A stretch of 64,000 bases of DNA from Cylicocyclus nassatus (taxonomy: Eukaryota > Nematoda > Chromadorea > Rhabditida > Strongylidae): assembly GCA_958299035.1 (NCBI GenBank), contig CATQJL010000112.1:48814941-48878940 (forward strand), given 5' to 3'. Positions 55,669 through 64,000 of this stretch are shown piece by piece. Position numbers and translations under genes: made by a program. Positions within the stretch are counted from its first letter, which is position 1. Every line of letters begins with the position of its first letter. Under the pieces are notes generated by a model. The model did no database searches. It saw nothing but the letters and a program-made list of their open reading frames with translations, and was not told where the DNA came from.

Positions 55669-58405
55669 TTATTTTATAATAGAACTATAGAAAGAAGGAT
55701 GGAGGGGGGATTAATAAAACTTTTTCAAAGCAGAAAGTTCTCCAGTACATCATCTATTAATCAAAGCTTTAAAGAACCTATTCGACATCAAGGAGATCTT
55801 GAATATTCAAAAACGAAACTACAGAATCAGAATCAGGAAGTTCGTTTCAGACATTCTCTACCATTTCAGAGTCTCTTCAACAACATTATCAGGAGTACTT
55901 CAAATTTTTGAAAACCCATTCTTACTGCTAGCTCTAATTGTTGTGATGAAGATGACAGATGTTCTGACAAAAACCTTACAAGAATCAAGTTTTCTTTTTA
56001 CTTGTGAAATCATTATGCTAAGCATAAGCTCCTGTCTTTTCAAAATGAAATTTGGGACAAAGACCACGGAACCAAGAGCATATGCGATATTAACAAGGAA
56101 CATATGTGAACTCTAATGTGCTCAATGTGACTGTAGTATTAGCAAAACAAAAAATCAAGGAAAGGCAAAGAATAACATCATGAGAAACGGAAAAGTGACT
56201 GATAGCCAGCAACCGTGTAAATTCTGGCCATTGGTCATTGTAAAGTCTGGCCATTGGTATGATGAAAATGCACGAACATTTCACTATAGAATGACAGAAT
56301 CCAGCAGGGAATGTGGTATGGCTGATAATAGGCACTTAAGTCATATTTCAGGATGGATAAAGATTTGGAAACAGGACATGAGGAAAAAAGAAAAAGTCAA
56401 CGAAAAACAGGAAAGACTTGTGTTATAAAGAAAAAACCACAATTGCGAAGAAAAACTTAAGAAAATGAAACCGGAAATGTCTATGGCGAACTACAGATCT
56501 TACGATTTGGTTAGGAAAACAAAGTATTAAACTTGTGGGAGAAGAAAAGTTGTCCGAAAAATCCCCCTTACATGGGAAACCGAAAATACCGCAAGATCGT
56601 CTCTCATAAACAGGAGGTTGGTCCTTACCTCTCTCAAAAGTAATGTCGTATATACGATATTACTTTATATCGTATATATATATACGATATCGTATATCTT
56701 AATATCGTAAGCTCAAACTTTTGAAATAAAGTCTGTGTATTCTAGTTGTGCTTCTCTTTGTGCCAAGTACCACAATAAATCAAAAAATCAAAAGTGCAAA
56801 ATTTCAAAATGAACTAGACTTTGATTTTGAAAGAATCTTCACCTCAAACTTTAGGGATGTTCATGTTATTTGCACATACGTTCAGAACACTCTCTTTGCT
56901 GCACAAAACTTCTTCAAACTGCTTTCCTCAGCTGCCTGTTCAACACTTAGACGAATATGTCAATGCAAAAAGATTCGCATCTGCTTGAGATGATACGAGA
57001 AGTAAAAATGTCAAGACGCACATGTGCAATTCAATACCATGCAAACAGATGAAAAACTGTGAAAGGGCATTATTAGCACTGAAAGAGGATGTATGCATCA
57101 TAAGATGTACGAAAAGTTCCGCGTTGAGAAAAAAGTGAAGCCTCTCAGTTGTATAGAGTAAATGTAAGAACTTTTCTGACAAGCACATAATTTGAAACGC
57201 GAAAAGTGATTTACATCGCTTATGATCATACAGAAAAATACCAAACCTAAAAATGTAGTCGTAGAAGATTTAGCGGTTAATAGAGAGCCCCTAATAGAGG
57301 CGGTGATGTTGCTTGCGCGTGAAAAATGTCCATGGAGCGCGCATTTTCATGTTTTACAAGTCCTGATCTCTACGCGCGATAATTGGCGCCGAAAAAACAA
57401 TACGTGGCTTTAAATATAAATGAAAATCTAGACTGAGATAGCGACCATAGAAATCGAAAAATCCAATTTCTGTTCTCTAATAGACCCCATTATTTTCTTT
57501 GAATGAATCTTTGCCGACAGTGAATCTACTAGATGGGTTTCCGTTGTGAAACTAAGATGACATCCCTTTGCTTATAAGATTCGTCTAGACAGATTCAGCT
57601 GATAAATGAAAATAATTAAGTCCGAAAGAAACGTTTTCCTAACCTGAAGCGGAATCGTATCACTGCCGGATGGTCTGACTAATGTTAACATACAGATTCA
57701 GATAGCGCGATAGATTGAAATTTGCACAATCATCAAATTCCATGGAGTATTAAGTGCTTCTAAGGAATCAGCACTGCAGCGAAAGAAATTCTACACCAAA
57801 TATACTCAGATATAGTCATCAATGTTCCTAGTTCTTATCACTAAAGGATTGAATTTATAATTTCATAAGAGGACAAAGTCTGCTGCATTGGAGTGAGATT
57901 GGTCGGGTGATTGGGAATTTTCCTTCTCATCTTACAATTACTGTGCAGCTTGAAATATCATCTGAACAACATATTATCTATCCCCTCCCCCACTCACAGT
58001 CTAGATTTGAAAGTTGATCTGTTTAAGTGATCTAAAGTGCAGACAACACTTACGCTCAAGCTACGCCGATAAAGGTCATTTCCAGATTTTGCGCGCTACG
58101 GCCATTTTCTACGCGCAGCTTTTGTAGACACCGTAGAAACACTATGCTACAGATCGATTCTCCTACCTAAAAAAGCTGAGCCTGAACCCAGTTTTCCCTT
58201 TTGTTTATAAGAAAGTGCAACCACACTTACAATATAGAAATATCAGTTACGATTCCCCTTATTACCGTACCGCATCGCCAACACCATCGCAAACCCCCTC
58301 GAGACCCCGCTGGCGCCATGTGATCCCCTAGTATTCGCAGTAAATGCTAAATGCTAACAATTCGTCAATCATGCAAAAATTACAGTGGGCCTGGCACCTG
58401 ACGAC
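55669..58405. other. no supported gene; AT cruciform tract
   Basis: No gene was recognised; frames of up to 105 codons lack support. At 56641-56712 a series of ATATCGTATATACGATAT-type alternating repeats can form several hairpins. Confidence 0.4.
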
Positions 58406-58471
58406 ACGCGCTGGTAGTAACGATTTAAAGGGCTATGGGCATAGCCCTTTAAATCGTTACTACCAGCGCGT
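58406..58471. repeat. perfect 31-bp palindrome, 4-base spacer
   Basis: 58406-58436 and 58441-58471 are exact reverse complements (inner tip TTTAAAGGGCTAT) separated by GGGC. It lies inside a 195-codon frame (58344-58931) that is unlikely to be a gene. Similar in nature to the palindrome at 36056. Confidence 0.9.
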
Positions 58472-59264
58472 TACTGGTAGAGGTAGAGGAATGACGCCAA
58501 CAGGTACCTTTCTACGGGCAACTGGTCTCTTCGCACATGCAGCTGCGTGTTTTGTGAGAATCAAAAGTCCGCGGAGGCAGCGCCTTTGGTGGTATTCGTC
58601 CTTTCCCTCTTGTGATGCCGACAACCATCGGGCAAAAGTGGCTCCAAAGCACTCATTTTCATGCTTAGCGCTCCACTGGCATTTTTCACGTGCAGGAGTT
58701 GTCATCACCGCAAGGGCACTAAATTTTGTTCTATTCACATCGCACTTCTGCCACCCTCAAGTACACCAAAACAGAGAGACTACCATAACACATGAATTTC
58801 CACTTGCGCAGCAAGTCTTTGCCAGCACATATGTTCCGATGGAACACCTGCTTCCACCAGATTCGCACTACTTTTTGACTTTTCTATTGGCTCACATTGT
58901 CCAGTACAGATGCAGAAAAGTGATAAATTGAATTCGGCATCTCTTACCATCCACAGTACGCCTTTCTTGACAAGTAACGAGAAGAAGTGTGTGGAAAGGA
59001 ACTGGTACAATAATATTTGAAAAAAGTAACACCTTGACTTCATGAACTTTCAAAGTGGGAAGATATTTAGCAGTTTTGGTTTTTGATATCGGCGATAACG
59101 ATTCCTCAAAAGGCTCAAAAATAGTTCGTGTTCGAAGAAAAAGAGTTGCCAATGAAGAGAGCCGTTCTACATCTTTGCAATATATTGCACCTACTGCAAA
59201 TTTCTGATACAAGCAAGTTCTTTAACTATGCGAGAACATCATAGATTTCTGGTAGCATAAGTAG
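58472..59264. other. no supported gene
   Basis: The longest + strand frame of the window (195 codons, 58344-58931) crosses this region but starts left of the palindrome. An antisense frame of 92 codons overlaps it, and no family is recognisable. Confidence 0.35.
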
Positions 59265-59376
59265 TGTTTTTGCGTAGCCAATAACACTTGCGCGAAAAAA
59301 TGACTATGACACACAAATAGTGGAGATTTGCTCTCGATGGCCATTTTTTACGCACAGATGTTGTCGGCCCCACTGA
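59265..59376. mobile_element. about 110-bp MITE
   Basis: Left arm TAGCCAATAACACTTGCGCG followed by AAAAAATGAC. Inward from the right is GGGGCCGACAACATCTGTGC, then GTAAAAAATGGCC. A related solo end occurs at 42706. Borders are approximate. Confidence 0.5.
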
Positions 59377-60556
59377 GGCAGGTTATAAAGTTGTCATGAG
59401 TCTGGATACAAAAATCCTTTGTTGCACAATTACATCATTTTCATGCACTCCATTTACTGACCCCCGCCTGCCATAATCGACCTGAAATTTACAATTTTTT
59501 CATGGAATATGAATAAAATAGGTTTCCTTAGTTTTGCACTTCTGCCCATTGGCGTACTCGAAATATTACTGCAATCAACCCCCGCCCCTCCACCCTCTCC
59601 AATTTGCATTGTATATTAAAATTAATCATACAGCACAAACAAGGGCTAAATCTAGAGTACTTTGCAATAGCTACCAAAGACAGCGCTGTCCCACAGAATG
59701 CAGAGAATTGCGCAATAAACGAATTAGCTCGGACTTCAGCACTCTATTCGCCCTTCATAGTTTGTTAATCTTCAAATTAAACAATCGCTTATTTTCACTA
59801 TCATCGACTTTCGAAATGTCGAAAAGCCACGCTGCTTTGAAAACCAGCAACCGATTGAGCCTGGTTATTGCGTCAGAATGATCTTTTTCATTCGCGCAAT
59901 GACTGACCGCCAACTTATGTTCCTACTTTTTTGGCATCACCCAACTTTTGAATATGGGAAATGTCGGGTGAGATGTTGTCGAGTGAGGAGATGTGGGTCG
60001 AAATTGTGAGCCAGTGAAAACTGAAACTAACTATCAGGTCATTAACAAAAGAATTTTGGATTGGAAAGTGCCCCAGAATCATCGTATAACCATAATGTAA
60101 CGCTTCGTATTTTTTTATTTCAAGTTCCCTGTACTTCCATTGAATGATCAAACCCAGTCATATCATAATCTGAGCACGATTCAAAGCAGGTTTAGAATAA
60201 ATTGTGTTTACTCAAGATTTTCAATGACTATGAAAACACAATAGAAGGGTATTTTATGGAATGATAAAAGTCGCTCGTTTTGTAGAGATTCCTGTAAATC
60301 TTCCCTGGACTTCAATTTCTGAGTTCCTGGTTCTAACATCATCCATTGCACCAAAAGCTTTTTGAGATAGGAACTACATATTTTCTAACGTTGACAACTC
60401 AACAAAGTCCCATGTGTCAATCAGAAAAGCGGTATTTGTTAACAAACCAGACATTTTGTCGGTTGCACATTATCAACCGCTTTTTGCATAATTTCTGTCT
60501 TCTGTGAGAAAGTCATGTTACACCGAATCATTCACAGGAATGTGGAATCTTCTTAA
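59377..60556. other. no gene seen
   Basis: No recognisable gene or repeat; a 115-codon frame at 59534 has no similarity. Confidence 0.35.
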
Positions 60557-60734
60557 AGAGAAGTACTTTCAATGGCCGTGGCCTTTTGATACGCATACCA
60601 TCTGAAGCAGCTTCAAACGCTGATTTCAAATCTGCTTTCCTTTTCTACGGAGCGCTCTTCTGAAGAGAGTTACGGAAGCCTGAATATCCTGTATTGGGGC
60701 GCTCCTTGAGTTTGAGGACGCTGCTACGTGCGTT

Positions 60735-60797
60735 GGTGGTGCAGTGGTGTAATGGTTGTTGGCATTAAAGGTGAAAGGTCTATGGTTCGAATCCGGT
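60735..60797 (+). repeat. tRNA-like SINE head
   Basis: A-box-like GTGGTGTAATGGTT and B box GGTTCGAATCC about 35 bases apart. The acceptor arms do not pair, so it is not a functional tRNA. Confidence 0.65.
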
Positions 60798-61120
60798 TTG
60801 ATTAAATTCATTCAAAGGGTTTTGAATTTATTTGAAACGCCACTCCAATATCATTCCCCTAGTAACTTAATGGGTACTTGCGAGTATGAGAATTGCGCGG
60901 AGGTTTTCTTCATACGCTGTTCCCGTTGTGAGAAATGTCTGTGTCACGCTTCACCTCTGTACATAAATTTTTTGAGGAGAAAACCAAATATCAACAAGCT
61001 GGCGGTTCTGCCAGAAAATTTCTTCCTTGGGTCACATTTGTCAAGGTCATTACAGTAAGTGTGTGCAGACAAATTAGAGTGGTTTTTGAACTCACATTCG
61101 AGTGCAAAGTGATACGCTCT

Positions 61121-61190
61121 GCACCGGATTCGAACCGTCGGCCTTTCGCCTTCAATGCCAACAACTAACCATTACACCACTGTACCACCT
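61121..61190 (-). repeat. tRNA-like SINE head, opposite strand
   Basis: The - strand has GTGGTGTAATGGTTAG and GGTTCGAATCC, about 90 percent like the 60735 copy by eye. No acceptor-stem pairing. Confidence 0.65.
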
Positions 61191-61568
61191 AGGCACATAG
61201 CAGCGCTATCCAACTTAAGGATCCCCAAAATAGGATTTTCAGGCTTCCATAATTCTTTTCAAAAGAGCGCTCCGCAGAAAGGAAAGCAGATTTAGAATCA
61301 GCGTTCGAAGCTGCTTCAGATGATAGGCTTCCCATATCAAAAGGCCACATCCATTTAAAGTACCTTCCTCGTTAGTCAAGCCGTCAACCATTTCCGCGCT
61401 CCAGTCAGTTTACGGTTAAGAAAAACAGCTGAAATTCTGGCTGATGAGTACTATTCAAACAATGAAGCGCTCTATTGTTCCGTTTTTGTGATACTTTTAT
61501 TCGACCTCAACAAAAATTGCAACAATGGATCTTTTTTTTTTTGAAGATTCCAGGATAGAGCTTGCGCC

Positions 61569-61812
61569 CTAGACCTCGGGCAGAATTCGCGCGATTTGAT
61601 CGTCGCGATTGATCGCGGCAAGACAACTATAACAACATCATTGCATGCCAATCTTCTTGCATCTCGGTTGTGATAGTTTTCCAGCATGACTAATCGTGAC
61701 TAACTATCACAACCGAATACAAGAAGATCGGCATGCAATGAACTCGTAACACTTGACTTGTAGCGATTGAAGAGCGACAACCAATTCTCGTGAACTCTGC
61801 CCTAGGCCTTAG
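61569..61812. mobile_element. 244-bp palindromic MITE, CTCGGGCAGA type
   Basis: Ends CTAGACCTCGGGCAGAATTC and, inward from the right, CTAAGGCCTAGGGCAGAG. A strong inner inverted pair follows (GCATGCCAATCTTCTTG, TCGGTTGTGATAGTT and complements) meeting near 61690. Terminus related to the 48497 element. Confidence 0.75.
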
Positions 61813-62430
61813 AAAGTCAACAAGGAAGAAATCTCTTCCGACTTCAGCTGTTCTGATCTTGGCATTGTTATGTAGCACGTATGAGCTTGGAGCAAACGAC
61901 GACTAGAACTGGTACCTTCTCTTCATTATCTTCGGCCAACATTTCGTCGCTATCGCCATCGTCAGAGCCTAGAAAGTCGTATATAGGGATCACTCCGTTT
62001 GCACGTCAAAATGAACATCTTTCATGGAGAACTAGCACAAGGCAGAGTAGCTACGGATAGCTAGTACACATCTCAGCATAGGGGTACAAAGGACTATCAA
62101 TTATGCAAAAAAAACTATACCTCCACCTATTTATAGCATTTGACCTGACTTCGTCTTACGTCCGCAAAGAGCTTGTATGAGCGAGTTCGTTGACGCAATG
62201 CCCTCCTCCTTTTCGGTTCATACTGGATTTCTGACCCCGATCACGCATTCAAGTCTTGCAAGCTGAGACTTCGGGTTCGTAGCAAAATCGTCTTAGCATT
62301 CTCTTTACGCTGTAAGCGATGACTACCAAGGGGTGAGTGACTTTTTAAACGATGAGCAATTCCGAGATGCGAGGTGTGAACACCTACGGCTAAGTGTCAA
62401 GTCTCGCACACCTCTGCGTCTAGTATACTG
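61813..62430. other. no gene seen
   Basis: No gene or repeat was recognised. Confidence 0.35.
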
Positions 62431-63290
62431 TAGGAGGGGGAGGGGGAGGGGGAAGGGAGACTTTTCATACGAATGCGCTCACATCATCTTTTGGCAAAGA
62501 TCCAGAAAAATTTGGCACCATGCCAGGTTTGGGCCTGCTGGCTCCATTCCAAAGAAATAAAACATCTAGATTAGCTTTTGCAATACTGCGAATTTGGATA
62601 AGTGTTTTGCTGTGAAAAATAACATTATGATCGTTCTACTCACAAGTTTTTAGTATTTAAATCGACATAAATTCGATTTTTCTTTTGCAAACGTGAATTG
62701 ATTTGAGTATTATCACTTGCCTCTCCAATCTTTCAGCATGACCTGGAAGTGCTGCCGTTCCCATAGGGGATATTGGGTGTATGTTAAGAGGCGCGATTTT
62801 TATTGCCGGATGAACACCAAATAGCATATAATAAGAGTTTTACGACTTTCCAAAAGCATTCAAATTTTATAGGGAGATGTACTAGATGATTGCATGGGTT
62901 TCAATCTTAATACCTTGTAATCGGTTCGCTTTGGCCTGACGATCTTTACTATAATACGCTATTTCAAAGCTCTTCGAATTTTTCATCGTTTCGTACACCC
63001 CCCCCCCCCCACCACCGCCCGGTATGATTTATACAACAAAAAATCAAGGTTCTCTTTACTTTACGCACAGAACCAGAGAATTATTAACTCGAATGATTTG
63101 GAGATAATTTTATGTGCTTATTTATGTGCCTTCGAATTTCATTGTACAATTTTGATAATAAACGTTTTATTTGAATCCATTGCAATCGATAACTGGTCGT
63201 ATTACCAGCATCCCAGCATACCGCTAAAAGGTCAAGATGATCAGGGAGCATTCGTATGAAAAGTCCCCCATTCCCCCCCCCCCCCCCGCC
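62431..63290. repeat. 860-bp segment between inverted G/C-rich ends
   Basis: The left end is a G-rich run followed by GACTTTTCATACGAATGCGC (about 62457-62476). The right end is the inverse GCATTCGTATGAAAAGTCCC followed by a C-run (about 63244-63290). A further copy, CGTATGAAAAGTCCCCTCCC, follows at 63398. This could be the inverted termini of a DNA element. The interior is non-coding, with another C-run at 62997-63011. Confidence 0.5.
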
Positions 63291-63493
63291 CACCCCAACC
63301 TCACTTAAGCGTAGTGGAAAATCTTACTCACTACGTGGGTGGAGAGGTGCGATGTAGGTGTGAGATAGGTGCGAAGGCTAGGTGCGAAGTCCCCGATCGT
63401 ATGAAAAGTCCCCTCCCCTACCAAGCGGTGTTGTGTGTTTGACCTGGCTATCGGAGCCAATTTAGAATTACTCTGCTTTCATTTTCTTATAGA

Positions 63494-63864
63494 CAACTAT
63501 CAGACACTCAGCGGAAAGGCCACCAAGTTAAAAAGCATCCACTGCAAGAACAAGTATCCAACATTATGCGAAATTCCTTCTCCAAGCACAATGTATTCTG
63601 TCCAATTTTGTCAAAACCAAATTGAAGAGGCAGCGCCCCTACATTTTCGAAAAGGTATGCAAACTTGCAGCTGTTGTGTCTCTTGCACATACCCGGGAAG
63701 TACATTTACCCGCCAATTTTTTTGATTACTATTTTTCAGCTCTCGCACGAGAACGATGCAACAAATATCTATTGACAACAATCATTGTTGATTATGGCCT
63801 GTGCAAGGAAATGGCTGTGTGCAGGCACGGAATTTGTACAGAAGTTCTGAACTGTAATCTTTGA
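63494..63864 (+). CDS. 3' end of an unrecognised protein gene (two exons)
   Basis: Exon 63494-63654 follows a TTTCTTATAG acceptor and ends at donor GTATGC. Exon 63739-63864 follows ATTTTTCAG and ends in TGA. The phases agree (1). The joined part is about 95 residues with about nine cysteines, including KSIHCKNKYPTLCEIP, VQFCQNQI, ARERCNKYLL and the terminal GLCKEMAVCRHGICTEVLNC. The cysteine spacing suggests an extracellular or secreted product, but no family was recognised. The first listed exon starts in phase 1, so at least one upstream exon is missing; none was identified in 62.4-63.4 kb, where the G/C-rich repeat lies. Confidence 0.55.
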
Positions 63865-64000
63865 CAATCTTTGATGAACGTCTGTCTGATAAAGACTGTG
63901 ATTAGGCGACTTTCTTCTTGCTTGCTTCGGGTAGCAAAGCTGTTCTGCGTAACAAAACACGCTAGCATAATTTGAGAAATCAACTACGAATACCGGTAAA

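Larger units (their letters stand above)
60557..61372. repeat. inverted pair of SINE-like units
   Basis: Arms 60557-60805 and 61115-61372 are imperfect inverses of about 250 bp. Each holds a tRNA-like box pair at its inner end, and outward from it AGCGCTC and GCTGCTTCA-type blocks and AAAGGCC..ATCA. The loop (60806-61114) is unique-looking. The arms look like two SINE copies in opposite orientation, or a foldback carrying them. Confidence 0.75.

Noticed and set aside
58344..58931. 195-codon open frame on the + strand
   Set aside because: It runs through both arms of a perfect palindrome, has an open antisense frame over much of its length, and shows no recognisable family or domain.
60735..60797. 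Functional tRNA gene
   Set aside because: A and B boxes are present but the acceptor and other stems do not pair; the sequence belongs to a repeated SINE-like unit.

Overview
The window is nuclear DNA of an invertebrate animal, most likely a nematode. The evidence is a gene of the NRF-6/NDG-4 (nose-resistant-to-fluoxetine) acyltransferase family with many 44-57 bp GT-AG introns, a CR1/T1-like LINE whose residues resemble nematode members, IS630/Tc1/mariner and MULE-type transposase remains, and tRNA-derived SINE-like repeats. No bacterial operon organisation, rRNA, CRISPR or intact tRNA gene was seen. The species cannot be named from the sequence.

Layout. 1-2670: gene-poor, one foldback repeat. 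2671-13968: a complete nrf-6-like gene on the + strand, rebuilt here exon by exon (about 17 exons, about 741 aa); its large introns hold at least six repeats. 13969-17880: intergenic, with a 1.16 kb foldback element. 17881-18403: a two-exon gene on the - strand for a 128-aa single-pass membrane protein. 18404-25200: small MITEs, a SINE-like piece and four copies of a hairpin-tailed repeat family (a fifth copy lies in an nrf intron). 25371-26957: an IS630/Tc1/mariner element with a broken transposase. 26960-27450: a roughly 167-bp tandem repeat. 27885-31898: two abutting mariner-type foldbacks, the second split by two palindromic 120-bp-monomer elements. 33642-37341: a MITE and a decayed MULE-like transposase with a PHD-like C-terminus. 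39690-40935: a CR1-like reverse transcriptase relic on the - strand. 40936-62430: mostly non-coding with several inverted-repeat elements, including a 2.57 kb element with TTCGAA-rich subterminal arrays. 63494-63864: the last two exons of a cysteine-containing protein of unknown function.

Only three genes are well supported: the nrf-like gene, the small membrane protein and the 3' end of the 63.5 kb gene. They show no obvious functional link. Most of the rest is derived from transposable elements, and the commonest pattern is long inverted repeats: about fifteen foldback or MITE elements of at least seven families, several nested. The nrf-like gene has two clear one-base frame breaks and a third possible one, although splice phases agree at every other junction. 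Consensus error and recent pseudogenisation are both possible.
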